Assembly (NCBI RefSeq): GCF_017814975.1
Contig: NZ_JAGIQA010000007.1
Location: 1 to 64,000 of the forward strand
Length of the DNA stretch: 64,000 nucleotides
Direction of reading: 5' to 3'
From: Cupriavidus consociatus
Lineage (GTDB): Bacteria; Pseudomonadota; Gammaproteobacteria; Burkholderiales; Burkholderiaceae
Position numbers and translations under genes: made by a program. Below are positions 27,756 through 36,127 of the stretch, piece by piece. The notes under the pieces were generated by a model, which was not told where the DNA came from, made no database searches, and worked only from the letters and a program-made list of their open reading frames with translations. Each line of letters begins with the position of its first letter. The stretch's first letter is position 1.

Positions 27756-28202
27756 ATGAATCTTGCTTTCCCGTTCGCCGCCAGCCTCGTTGCCGTCGCC
27801 GCCGCAAGCGCCCTGTCCGGGTGTGCAATTCCAACCGCCGAAACCATGAGTCCGTTCCAGGAACCGTGGCCCTGGACGAAAATCGTCGCCGTCAATCGCA
27901 GCGATCACGATGTGCTGGCGGTGCGCGCCGGCAATTGCGAAACCGGAGGTGCGTTGCGGCAATCGCAATCCACGCCTTCATACTGCTTCCTCGGCACGAA
28001 GCCCGAGGGACCGATCTCAATCACCTGGAACGATGCAAGTGTCGGCGGGAAGCACACCTCCACGGTGCCGTTGCCGCCGCTGTGGCACGAAGACCCCCGC
28101 CCCGAGGACATGGCGGGCGGCTACCTGTGCGTGCTGTTGCGCAATGACGCGCGAGCGAGCCTGACCGTTGTCGCCACCGCGCAAGCCTGCGCTGTGCTGT
28201 AG
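27756..28202 (+). CDS. Putative lipoprotein, 148 residues
   Basis: MNLAFPFAASLVAVAAASAL leads to the lipobox LSGC, giving a lipid-anchored protein of about 125 residues. The mature part has three more cysteines (GNCETG, YCFLGT, YLCVLL) and an even, folded-looking composition. The frame stays open upstream but this ATG fits the signal peptide. It is divergent from the secreted-protein/exporter unit and convergent with the histidine kinase. No domain is recognised. Confidence 0.7.
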   Translation: MNLAFPFAASLVAVAAASALSGCAIPTAETMSPFQEPWPWTKIVAVNRSDHDVLAVRAGNCETGGALRQSQSTPSYCFLGTKPEGPISITWNDASVGGKHTSTVPLPPLWHEDPRPEDMAGGYLCVLLRNDARASLTVVATAQACAVL

Positions 28203-28222
28203 TGTTTCGCGCCGGCAGGACG

Positions 28223-31144
28223 TCAGGACGCCACCGACATGCGCCCGCACAACTGCCTGAGACTCCGCGCGATATACGCTGACTGGGTTTCGATCTCGTC
28301 GTCCCAGCCATCCGCATCCGCGGCGTACTCGCGCAGGTCTTCGCACAGCTCGGCCAGTTCCGACGGACCGACGACCGCCAGGCTGCCTGCGATGCGGTGC
28401 AGCAGTTGCGCCAGCCTGCGCACGTTCCGTCCGGACCGGATCGCGTCGTACTCATCGAGATCCGCTCCGGTCTGGGCGAGGAAGGCTTCGGCATACGCGG
28501 CGGGAATCTGCGGCAACTCGGGGAAATACTCGTCACCGGGCGATGGGGCTGTCCGCTCCACATCCTCATGGCCCGCGCCACCCTCGCGGCCTGCAAGTAC
28601 CGACGCCAGCTCGGCGAGAGACACCGGCTTGGTCAGGTAGCCCGTGAATCCCCTCGCCCGCCCCTCGGCGACATCCTCGGGCCGCGCGCTTGCGCTCACG
28701 GCATAGATGGGGACGTCGATGCCGGCGTGCTTCATCTCCCGGAGCAGACCGAAGCCGTTCATGACCGGCATGTCGATATCGGTCAGGACCGCGTTCACGC
28801 GATGCCCCGTCAGCGCCGCCATCGCCTCGCTGCCATTGCCCGCGACGATGACGCTCGCGCCCAGCGCACGAAGCTGGTCGCGCAGCAGGTTCCGGTTCAG
28901 CACGTTGTCCTCGGCAATCAGCACGGCGTGGCCCGCAAGCGGCGATGCGGGTTGCCCGACAGGGGCTTCCTCGCTCCGCTTCGGTGGCTGTGCCCCGGTG
29001 ATGACCGCCAGCGCTGCCGCATGGATGCCGGCAAGGCTGTAGCTGGAAACCTCGCGACCGCCATCCGGCCGGATGGCGGCAACCAGCGGCCCCAGCTGCT
29101 TCAGCCAGACGACCGAGGCCGGCTTCGGCCACCAGGCCAGGACGTGCCCGGGATCAAATGCCTCGGTCACCAGCAGGCAGTCAAAGCTGTCTCCGTCCAC
29201 GGGCTCGTCCAGGCTTGAGCGCGCCGATGGCTCGCACGCGCCCCAGTCGAAATGCTCCAGCAATCCCTCGATGCACTCGGCATCGAGCGACAGCACCAGC
29301 GTCCGGTTTCGCGGCAAGACCGGGCGCACCGGCGACGGCGCCGCATCGGGCACGCCCAGTGGCAGACAAACCGTGACGCGCGTGCCCACGCCCAGGGTGC
29401 TGTCCAGCATGATGCTGCCGCCCATCCGTTCCACCAGCCGCATGCAGATCGACAGGCCCAGCCCGGTGCCGCGCGCCTGGGCAATCCGATTGTCGGCGAC
29501 CTGGGAGAACGGCTGGAAGAGCCGGTCCTGGTATTCATCCGGTATGCCGATGCCGGTATCGGCAATGACAATCTCAAGATTCCCTTCGACCCATTGCGCG
29601 CGCAGGACGATCTTTCCCGCCTGGGTGAACTTGAACGCGTTGCCAAGCAGGTTGTTGACGATCTGGGTCAGGCGCACCGGATCGAGCTCGAGCTGCGAGG
29701 GGATCCCGCTGCCGTACACTGCATGGAAGCTCAGGCTGCGCTGCGCGGCAAGCGGGGCATGGGCGATCGCGATGCGGCCGAGAAGCTCCTTGACGGATAC
29801 AGGCTGCTCCTCGATGCTCAATGCGCCCACGTCGATCCGGGAGAAATCGAGCACCTCGTTGACGATCTGCAGCAGCCCATCGGCGGACACCTGCATCGCC
29901 TCCACCCTCATCCGCTGCTCCGGCTCCAGAGGGCCCATCGCGACGAGCTCCATGTTCCCCAGCAGCGAGGCAAGCGGCGTGCGTATCTCGTGGCTCATCG
30001 ACGCGAAGAATTCCACCCGGGCCCTGGCGGCCGCTTCGGTCGCGAGCCGGGCTTCGTGCAGGAGCCGCTGCGCACGCGCCGCTTCCGCATAGGTGCCGGT
30101 CAGGAAGCGATAGTTCCAGTAGCGGTACATCGCGAACAGCAGTGCAAGCAGCACGGCGGTGATTGCGCCGATGACAATCAGATCCTCCATCATCACCCGG
30201 CCCTGATGCCCGATTGGAAGCGCAAAGATGAGGTGCCCGAAATCCGCCACGAGTGGCGGGCGGCGCAGTGCCCAGCCATAGTCCGGGACCCAGTGGAACA
30301 TGCCATCCTGCCGCGCTTCCAGCCTGGCATCCAGGCGCTGCGCGTTGGCCCGTGCGCCGGCCGCGACCAGCGGAGTGCCAAGCCTGTCGAACACGATCGG
30401 CTCGGGGATCGACAGGTTTGGCCCGGCAGGCTGCAGCAGTCCGTACAGCGGGATGCGCGTCAGCACGACCGCGTAGAGCTTGTCGCCCTTCGCCACCAGC
30501 GATGCGCCAACCATCTCCGGTACGGAGCCGGCCGCACTGCCCGGGACGCCCAGCCATTCGACGCGCTTTTCCCGCGCGGCCTGCAGCACGTCGATATCGC
30601 GGCTGCGGAAGCGCTCCAGGATCATCCCGGTGATGAGCCCGGGCGGCATCGGCGGCGGCATCGGACGCACCCCTGTTCCCGACGCATCGGGCGATTCATA
30701 GCGATACGTCGCACCGCTGGCGATCGAGATCATTTCGATCGACGGCCTCTGGCTGGCGGCAATCAGCGTGCGGACCGACTGGTCGCAGCTCTGGTGCAGA
30801 ACGTCGTCGGCCGGCGCGGACGGAAAAACCTGCGTGCAGAGGCCGCCCCGACTGTCCGGTGAGAGCGGAAGCGTGCCATTGGCACGCAGTTCCAGGATCA
30901 GGTTGCTCGCGGCCAGTGTGCTGCGGCGTTCGAGCACGGCATCGACCACACCCTGCTCATACAGGCGGGCCACCTGCTCCTGGCCGCGCAGCGAGCCATT
31001 GAGCCGGACCAGTGCGCCCGTGCAGGCGATTGCGACAGCGAGCAGCCCCAGCAACCCAATCACCATCGAGAAGACCCGGCGTTCCCGCTTCAGGTTCTGT
31101 TCAACGGTGCGGAGGTCGGGCGCAGGCTCGTACGTGCCCTGCAT
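28223..31144 (-). CDS. Hybrid sensor histidine kinase with receiver and Hpt domains (EvgS/BarA-like architecture)
   Basis: 973 residues. TM1 at about 26-48, a periplasmic sensor of about 270 residues, TM2 at about 320-342, HisKA with the phospho-acceptor in SMSHEIRTPL (near residue 384), HATPase (NNLLGNAFKFT, DTGIGIP, GTGLGLS), a degenerate receiver lacking the acceptor Asp, a true receiver (LIAEDN, LTDIDMP near 790, LTKPV), and a C-terminal Hpt with His in LLHRIAGS (near 916). The signal should travel His-Asp-His-Asp to the response regulator encoded just upstream, whose TGA overlaps this ATG by one base. The stimulus is unknown. Confidence 0.92.
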   Translation of the reverse strand: MQGTYEPAPDLRTVEQNLKRERRVFSMVIGLLGLLAVAIACTGALVRLNGSLRGQEQVARLYEQGVVDAVLERRSTLAASNLILELRANGTLPLSPDSRGGLCTQVFPSAPADDVLHQSCDQSVRTLIAASQRPSIEMISIASGATYRYESPDASGTGVRPMPPPMPPGLITGMILERFRSRDIDVLQAAREKRVEWLGVPGSAAGSVPEMVGASLVAKGDKLYAVVLTRIPLYGLLQPAGPNLSIPEPIVFDRLGTPLVAAGARANAQRLDARLEARQDGMFHWVPDYGWALRRPPLVADFGHLIFALPIGHQGRVMMEDLIVIGAITAVLLALLFAMYRYWNYRFLTGTYAEAARAQRLLHEARLATEAAARARVEFFASMSHEIRTPLASLLGNMELVAMGPLEPEQRMRVEAMQVSADGLLQIVNEVLDFSRIDVGALSIEEQPVSVKELLGRIAIAHAPLAAQRSLSFHAVYGSGIPSQLELDPVRLTQIVNNLLGNAFKFTQAGKIVLRAQWVEGNLEIVIADTGIGIPDEYQDRLFQPFSQVADNRIAQARGTGLGLSICMRLVERMGGSIMLDSTLGVGTRVTVCLPLGVPDAAPSPVRPVLPRNRTLVLSLDAECIEGLLEHFDWGACEPSARSSLDEPVDGDSFDCLLVTEAFDPGHVLAWWPKPASVVWLKQLGPLVAAIRPDGGREVSSYSLAGIHAAALAVITGAQPPKRSEEAPVGQPASPLAGHAVLIAEDNVLNRNLLRDQLRALGASVIVAGNGSEAMAALTGHRVNAVLTDIDMPVMNGFGLLREMKHAGIDVPIYAVSASARPEDVAEGRARGFTGYLTKPVSLAELASVLAGREGGAGHEDVERTAPSPGDEYFPELPQIPAAYAEAFLAQTGADLDEYDAIRSGRNVRRLAQLLHRIAGSLAVVGPSELAELCEDLREYAADADGWDDEIETQSAYIARSLRQLCGRMSVAS

Positions 31145-31794
31145 CAGGCCAGGCCGTTGTCGCGCGCGTACGCGACGAGGTCCGCGTTGCTGGTGATGTT
31201 CAGCTTGCGCATGGCCGAGCGCTTCTGTGTCGCCACGGTTGCCAGCGTGCGGTGAAGGTATCCGGCAATTTCGGTGACGGTGCTTCCCGCGGCAAACATC
31301 CGCACGACTTCGATCTCCTTCGGAGACAGCGCGCTGGCGCTTGCGCCGGCCGGCGCGCCGGCGCTCGACATCCTGGCCGCTACCCCCGGCGACAGGCGCA
31401 GGCCCTGGCCGGAGATCGCATCCATGCAGAGCTGCCGCAGGATACGTGGGTCCTCATTCTTTCCCACGATGCCGGCGATACCTGTCTCCTGGAGGCGCGT
31501 GAGCAGACCGCCGTTGGTCAGCATCGTGAAGACCACAATCGGCGTACCGGGGCTGGCCTCCTTGAGGCGCCGGATCAGGCGAAGTCCGTCATCGCTCTCT
31601 TCGGAATGTCCCATTGTGAAATCCGTAACAATGAGATCCGGCTGGTGCGCCTCCAGCGCAGCCAGAAGCTCCTTTCCGGAAGAACATGTTGCGGAAACCT
31701 GGACATTCGGAATTTCGCTCAGGGTGGTCTTGACGGCGAGTTGAATCACCGGGTGATCGTCCGCGATCACGGCGGAGATGGTACGTGGTGGCAT
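31144..31794 (-). CDS. NarL/LuxR-type response regulator
   Basis: 216 residues. Receiver with acidic pocket Asp12/Asp13 and acceptor Asp58 (DLIVTDFTMGH), then a LuxR helix-turn-helix at about residues 150-212 (LSPKEIEVVRMFAAGSTVTEIAGYL). RcsB/EvgA/BvgA-like. It is translationally coupled to the hybrid kinase, which supplies the phosphate through its Hpt domain. Target genes are not evident; the adjacent exporter genes and lipoprotein are candidates. Confidence 0.92.
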   Translation of the reverse strand: MPPRTISAVIADDHPVIQLAVKTTLSEIPNVQVSATCSSGKELLAALEAHQPDLIVTDFTMGHSEESDDGLRLIRRLKEASPGTPIVVFTMLTNGGLLTRLQETGIAGIVGKNEDPRILRQLCMDAISGQGLRLSPGVAARMSSAGAPAGASASALSPKEIEVVRMFAAGSTVTEIAGYLHRTLATVATQKRSAMRKLNITSNADLVAYARDNGLA

Positions 31795-31800
31795 GCGGGT

Positions 31801-31983
31801 TCAATTCTCCACATCCCGGACCGGCGCCGGGAGGGTATCTGCTTCCGCAGCCGGCAATGGATGGTGCGCCTTGAAGCGAAGGTCTTCGTTATCCGGCGGC
31901 GCAATGTATGAACCGGGATGGCGCGACCAGCCAGACCGGGCTGCATAGGGCTCGCGATTGTACCAACCGGCCCACACGTCCAT
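31801..31983 (-). CDS. Possible 60-residue protein upstream of the response regulator
   Basis: An open frame begins MDVWAGWYNREPYAARSG and ends six bases before the response regulator ATG, on the same strand. Composition is balanced (Trp, Tyr, Asp, His) rather than the Arg/Ala-rich pattern of GC shadows, and it is soluble. No good ribosome site precedes the ATG. The rest of the 411-base gap (31984-32205) shows no further gene. Could be a leader peptide or non-coding. Confidence 0.35.
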   Translation of the reverse strand: MDVWAGWYNREPYAARSGWSRHPGSYIAPPDNEDLRFKAHHPLPAAEADTLPAPVRDVEN

Positions 31984-32205
31984 TTGGCAAATCGGGACAG
32001 TTACTTGGCTGATTGTCCCACGCCCCGCACAGGGAGCGGCCTCTCAACCGGTTGGCGAAGACGCAGAGCGTCAACGACATCCGCAAAACCGTGTTTTCAG
32101 TGCCCGCGCACGCCTTGATGCCATTTGTAATCCGCGGGTGGCCCGTTACATCAACAGCCCGCGCGGGCGGCCCCGTGTTAGGCACGGTACCGCCGGCGCA
32201 AGCGC

Positions 32206-33399
32206 TCAGCCGGTTTGCGACGCATCCAGGGTGTCGCGCTTGATCTTCCTGGCCAGCGACCATTTGTGGACTTCGGTCGGGCCGTCGTAAATCCGGAACC
32301 CTCGTACTTCCCGGAAAATCTGCTCGACGATGGTGTCGCGTGACACGCCCGTTCCCCCCAGGATCTGCACGCAACGATCCGCCACACGGAACAGCGCTTC
32401 CGAGACGGCCACCTTGGCCATCGAGCTTTCCGCGGTCCCGGACGAACCGCCGTCGAGCACGCCCGCACACCAGTCGATCATCAGGGCGGCCTGTTGCAGG
32501 TCGATCAGGTTATCGGCCAGCATGAAGCCAACGCCTTCATGGTCGATCAGCAGCTTGCCGAAGGCCTTGCGTGTGGTGGCATACGCGCGCGCGATCTCGT
32601 CCGCCCGCGCAGCGCCACCGAACCAGCGCATGCAATGCGAAAGCCGCGCCGGCGACAGGCGAACCTGCGCATAGCGGAAGCCCTCGTTCACCTCGCCCAG
32701 CACCTGGTCGTGGGGCACGCGCAGGTCATCGATCACGACCAGCGCATGTCCGCCTGGCATGGAACTGTCGATGGTGTCGATCAGGCGCTCGATGCGTATG
32801 GCGGGGTGTGGCAGATCGACAAGAAACATCGTGGCCTGGGCGCGTTCGCCATCTCCCGTGCGGGCCATCACGATACCCACGGCAGCGCCTTCCGCTCCGG
32901 TGATGAATTTCTTGCGGCCGCGAATCACCCATTCGTCGCCGTCCCTCTGCGCCGTGGTCTGGAGCATCGACGGGTCCGAGCCGGCGCCGCCGTCCTCCGC
33001 GGGCTCGGTCATGAAGAACGCGGAACGCGCCTCGCCGCGGACCAGCGGTGACAGGAATCGTTGCTGCTGCGCCGTGGTGGCCACCTTCCCCAGCAGGAAC
33101 ATGTTGCCTTCGTCGGGCGCCATCGTATTCACGGCGACCGGGCCGAGCGGTGACAAGCCCGAGCGCATCAGCACGGCGGCGGTCTCGCGCTGGCTCAGGT
33201 GAGAACCGTCCGGGAGGATATGCGGCGTCATGACGCCGGCGGCGCGCGCCTTGTCACGCAGTTCGGCGACCAGTTCCGGCGTCGGGCCATGGGATTCGCA
33301 ACGCGGGTCACGCTCATAGGGCACGACAACGTCGCGGACAAAGCGCTCGACGCGCTCGCCGATGCTGCGGCTTCTTTCGGTAGGGTAGTCGGTGAACAA
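32206..33399 (-). CDS. Acyl-CoA dehydrogenase family protein (ACAD10/11-like)
   Basis: 397 residues, full length. FAD/acyl-CoA domains are marked by FFMTEPAEDGGAGSDPS, RGRKKFITGA, ARLSHCMRWFGGA and QILGGTGVSRD, with a C-terminal DGPTEVHKWSLARKI. This is the long-chain/ACAD11-like branch. The start is TTG at 33399, preceded by AAGGAGACC. It is 13 bases downstream of an SDR gene, and the two form a leftward unit opposite a GntR regulator. Substrate unknown. Confidence 0.88.
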   Translation of the reverse strand: MFTDYPTERSRSIGERVERFVRDVVVPYERDPRCESHGPTPELVAELRDKARAAGVMTPHILPDGSHLSQRETAAVLMRSGLSPLGPVAVNTMAPDEGNMFLLGKVATTAQQQRFLSPLVRGEARSAFFMTEPAEDGGAGSDPSMLQTTAQRDGDEWVIRGRKKFITGAEGAAVGIVMARTGDGERAQATMFLVDLPHPAIRIERLIDTIDSSMPGGHALVVIDDLRVPHDQVLGEVNEGFRYAQVRLSPARLSHCMRWFGGAARADEIARAYATTRKAFGKLLIDHEGVGFMLADNLIDLQQAALMIDWCAGVLDGGSSGTAESSMAKVAVSEALFRVADRCVQILGGTGVSRDTIVEQIFREVRGFRIYDGPTEVHKWSLARKIKRDTLDASQTG

Positions 33400-33412
33400 G
33401 ATGCAGGTCTCC

Positions 33413-34165
33413 TTACAGCGTATTGACCAGGTGACCGCCGTCGACGGCGATCACGGTGCCCGTCATGTATCGGGACGCATCCGAGGCCAGCAACAGCAAC
33501 GGCCCGTCGAGGTCCGCCTGTTGCCCGAGCCGGCGCTGAGGGATGCGCAGGATCAGCGCCTTGCCGGCATCGGTCTGCCAGAAGTCCCGGTTGATGTCGG
33601 TGTCGATATAACCTGGCGCGAGGGCATTCACGCGAATGCCGTAGCGCGCCCATTCCAGTGCCAGCGTCTTGGTGAGCTGGACTACGCCGGCCTTGGAAAC
33701 AGCATAGGACAATACGCCTCCCGCCTGTCGCAGTCCCAGGATCGAGGCGATATTGACGACGCTGCCGCCGCCTCGTTCGCGCATGCCGGGGACCAGCGCC
33801 TGCGCGAGAAAGAACATGCCCTTGAGATTGGTGTCCATCACCACATCCCAATCGTCCTCTGAGTGCCCGAGCGCGGCGCCCTCGCGCACCAGCCCGGCAT
33901 TGTTGATCAGGATGTCAACGGGCTCGATGTCGCGTACGAGTGCCGCGCGCGACGCGCCGTCGGTGACATCGAGCGCCACGCACTGCGGACGGGCATCCGT
34001 TCCGATCTTTTCCGCGACGGCTTTCAGCGCATCAATGCGCCGGGCCGCAAGCACCACCTCGGCACCGCGGGATGCCAGGACTTGCGCACAATGCGCGCCC
34101 AATCCGCCCGACGCGCCTGTCACCAGCGCGCGCTTGCCCCGAAGATCCAGCAATGTGTCCTGCAC
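33413..34165 (-). CDS. SDR-family oxidoreductase
   Basis: About 250 residues. TGASGGLG binds the cofactor; the catalytic set is Ser141, Tyr154 and Lys158 in SYAVSKAG; the C-terminus is TGTVIAVDGGHLVNTL. The GTG at 34165 is preferred because GGAG stands six bases before it; the upstream ATG at 34183 has no ribosome site. A 3-hydroxyacyl-CoA or alcohol dehydrogenase step paired with the downstream acyl-CoA dehydrogenase is likely. It lies opposite the GntR gene with a palindrome in the gap. Confidence 0.88.
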   Translation of the reverse strand: MQDTLLDLRGKRALVTGASGGLGAHCAQVLASRGAEVVLAARRIDALKAVAEKIGTDARPQCVALDVTDGASRAALVRDIEPVDILINNAGLVREGAALGHSEDDWDVVMDTNLKGMFFLAQALVPGMRERGGGSVVNIASILGLRQAGGVLSYAVSKAGVVQLTKTLALEWARYGIRVNALAPGYIDTDINRDFWQTDAGKALILRIPQRRLGQQADLDGPLLLLASDASRYMTGTVIAVDGGHLVNTL

Positions 34166-34205
34166 GGTTGTCTCCCGATCCATTGGATTTGAGGATCAGA
34201 TTGTA

Positions 34206-34251
34206 GGATGATTTCATCCCATGTCAACGTCCGACAGCTTGCTGTTAGAAT
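34206..34251 (+). promoter_or_regulatory. GntR operator-like palindrome and -10 box
   Basis: GGATGA-TT-TCATCC (34206-34219) is a perfect six-base dyad between the SDR operon and the GntR gene. TAGAAT at 34246-34251 fits a -10 box whose start point would be the GTG codon itself, suggesting a leaderless GntR message. Both roles are inferred. Confidence 0.45.
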
Positions 34252-34257
34252 ACCCAC

Positions 34258-34944
34258 GTGACGCCTGCGACATCCCTCCCCCCTTCTTCCCCCGCCGCCG
34301 GCACCGGCGAGCCTGACCGAAGCGCCTCCGCCACCGTCTTTTTCGGCATCATTGGCGGGCTGGAACTCGGCAGCTTCGTGCCGGGGCAGCGGCTGGTCGA
34401 AACCGATCTGGTTACGCAATTCGGCGTTGGCCGCAATTCCGTGCGGGAAGCCTTGCAGCGGCTTGCCGCCGAGGGCATCGTGGAATTACCCCGCCATCGC
34501 GGCGCGGTCATTCGACGGCTGACCTTGCAGGACACCCTGGATGTCCTAGACGTGGCGGAACGCATGACAGGACTGCTGGCACGCGCGGCAACCCGTGGTT
34601 GCACCGATCGCACCCATGCCCAGGCCTTGCGCGCCACGGTTCAGCAGCTGGGCGCCGCGGAAAAGGCGCACGATACCGCGGCATTTGCGGGGGCGAGACG
34701 GCAGTTCTACCGGACATTGCTGGAAATGGGCGGCAACCGCGAGCTGAATCGCTTGTTTCCCACCATTCAGATGCCGATCGTCCACGCCCAGCATCGGCTC
34801 GCGTCGCTCCAGCAGATGCGGCTGGCGGACTACCGGCGCATCGCGACGGCCGTGCTGGCAGGCGAGCCGGACGAGGCCGAGGCCACCGGGGTGGCGCATG
34901 TCAGGAACGTGCGGCAGGCGATACTGGCCGAACTTTCAGCGTAG
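34258..34944 (+). CDS. GntR family regulator, FadR/FCD subfamily
   Basis: 228 residues starting at GTG. Winged helix at about 25-85 (GQRLVETDLVTQFGVGRNSVREALQRLAAEG), then a helical FCD domain with metal-ligand histidines suggested by HAQHRL and VAHVRN. No ribosome site precedes the GTG and a -10 box ends seven bases before it, so translation may be leaderless. Divergent from the SDR/acyl-CoA dehydrogenase unit, which it presumably represses. Confidence 0.87.
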   Translation: MTPATSLPPSSPAAGTGEPDRSASATVFFGIIGGLELGSFVPGQRLVETDLVTQFGVGRNSVREALQRLAAEGIVELPRHRGAVIRRLTLQDTLDVLDVAERMTGLLARAATRGCTDRTHAQALRATVQQLGAAEKAHDTAAFAGARRQFYRTLLEMGGNRELNRLFPTIQMPIVHAQHRLASLQQMRLADYRRIATAVLAGEPDEAEATGVAHVRNVRQAILAELSA

Positions 34945-35030
34945 CCGGGCTATCAGACGGGCGCGCTGCTCCTCGATTGGCGTGGAATCTATTCGCCACG
35001 CAGCGGTGCCAGCCAGAGTTGGCGTTCCGT

Positions 35031-35243
35031 CTACCCAGGTTTTTGCGCACTCTCAAACTTGGCGAACATGCGCGCCTGAACTGCCTCCATGACTTCCAGG
35101 ACCTGCGGATCGGCCGGGCCGCTGGCCGTGACGCCCGTCGCTTTCCTGGGCTTCGCGCCCAGTGGGTAGAAGACAAAGACCGTGTCGAACCTGCCTGCCG
35201 ACTCCTGCATCTGCGCCCGAATTACACGAAGCTCACCCCGCAA
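35031..35243 (-). CDS. Possible small protein or gene remnant
   Basis: Within the 325-base gap after the GntR gene, a leftward frame starting at TTG (35243) or ATG (35210 region) encodes a protein-like sequence including AGRFDTVFVFYPLGAKPRK and ADPQVLEVMEAVQARMFAKF. It begins 26 bases after the stop of the fumarylacetoacetate-hydrolase family gene on the same strand. No convincing ribosome site. It could be a short last gene of that operon or a decayed coding fragment. No family recognised. Confidence 0.35.
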   Translation of the reverse strand: MRGELRVIRAQMQESAGRFDTVFVFYPLGAKPRKATGVTASGPADPQVLEVMEAVQARMFAKFESAQKPG

Positions 35244-35269
35244 GGCGGGCGTCCGCGCGCATAGGCCGA

Positions 35270-36034
35270 TCAGAGCTGGACCGATGCATGCCCAATGCCC
35301 TCGAACTCGGCAGTCACGAGGTCACCCTCCGACGCGGGAAGGATGCCGACCCAGGTGCCGGTGGTGACGACCGTCCCGGCCTCCGCACGCCGCCCCTCTC
35401 GTGTGGCATGGCGCAGCCAGGCCAGCAGCCCGTGAGCGGGATCGCCCATTGAATGGGTGCCGCGGCGCTCGATTGCTTCGGTGCCGATCATTACCCGGCA
35501 ACGCTGTGTTGCCCAGTCCCGGTCTGCATAGGCTTGCCACGCTCCGAGCACGAGTGCGCCATGCGACTGCAGGTCGGCCAGCTTCAGCAGTGCCGGCGCC
35601 GCGAGACCTTGCTGCCAGCGCGAATCGACGACTTCAATCGACACCGCCATTGCGTCAACCAGTGCCGCCGCGCCGGCGTGGTCAAGACTGGCCGCTTGCG
35701 CCGCATCGACACTGTGTCCCAGCCGCAGCGCAATCTCGGCCTCGATGCCGCGCCATGTGAAATGCCATTTGCCGGACCGCGCCGGGCTGGCCCAGACACC
35801 GGCCGACGGGAGCCGCGCGTGCGTCAGCGTGGCGTCACGCGAAGCGCCTCCGGATTTCCAGTACGCGGTGCGGCCATCTTCCCAGCCCAGCGATCGCGCC
35901 ACGATCGCCTGAACGGCATAGGCCTGGCCTGCGTTATCCAGCGCGGTGGCGAAATGCTCCGCGTCGGCGCAACGGCCCTCGCGTCGCGCGATGAGCAGCG
36001 CCTGTGCAACCCGGTCAATGTTTGATGAATTCAT
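35270..36034 (-). CDS. Fumarylacetoacetate-hydrolase family / 2-keto-4-pentenoate-hydratase-like protein
   Basis: 254 residues. The ATG at 36034 gives NSSNIDRVAQALLIARREG; the fold is recognised by WRGIEAEIALRLG, AVSIEVVDSRW and GTWVGILPASEGDLVTAEFEGIG, including the metal-binding Glu residues of this family (IEAEIA, IEVVDS). Members hydrate 2-keto-4-pentenoates or cleave 2,4-dioxo acids. It follows an MFS transporter gene by 93 bases in the leftward group that also has an amidase and an aminotransferase. The exact substrate is unknown. Confidence 0.82.
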   Translation of the reverse strand: MNSSNIDRVAQALLIARREGRCADAEHFATALDNAGQAYAVQAIVARSLGWEDGRTAYWKSGGASRDATLTHARLPSAGVWASPARSGKWHFTWRGIEAEIALRLGHSVDAAQAASLDHAGAAALVDAMAVSIEVVDSRWQQGLAAPALLKLADLQSHGALVLGAWQAYADRDWATQRCRVMIGTEAIERRGTHSMGDPAHGLLAWLRHATREGRRAEAGTVVTTGTWVGILPASEGDLVTAEFEGIGHASVQL

Positions 36035-36127
36035 GCCTTTGAGGTTCTCGATAAGAATGACAAATATGGGACGAACAGCCGCCCCCCGTGTGCACGCAAC
36101 GCACACCGGGGGAGCGGACCGCTGCCC

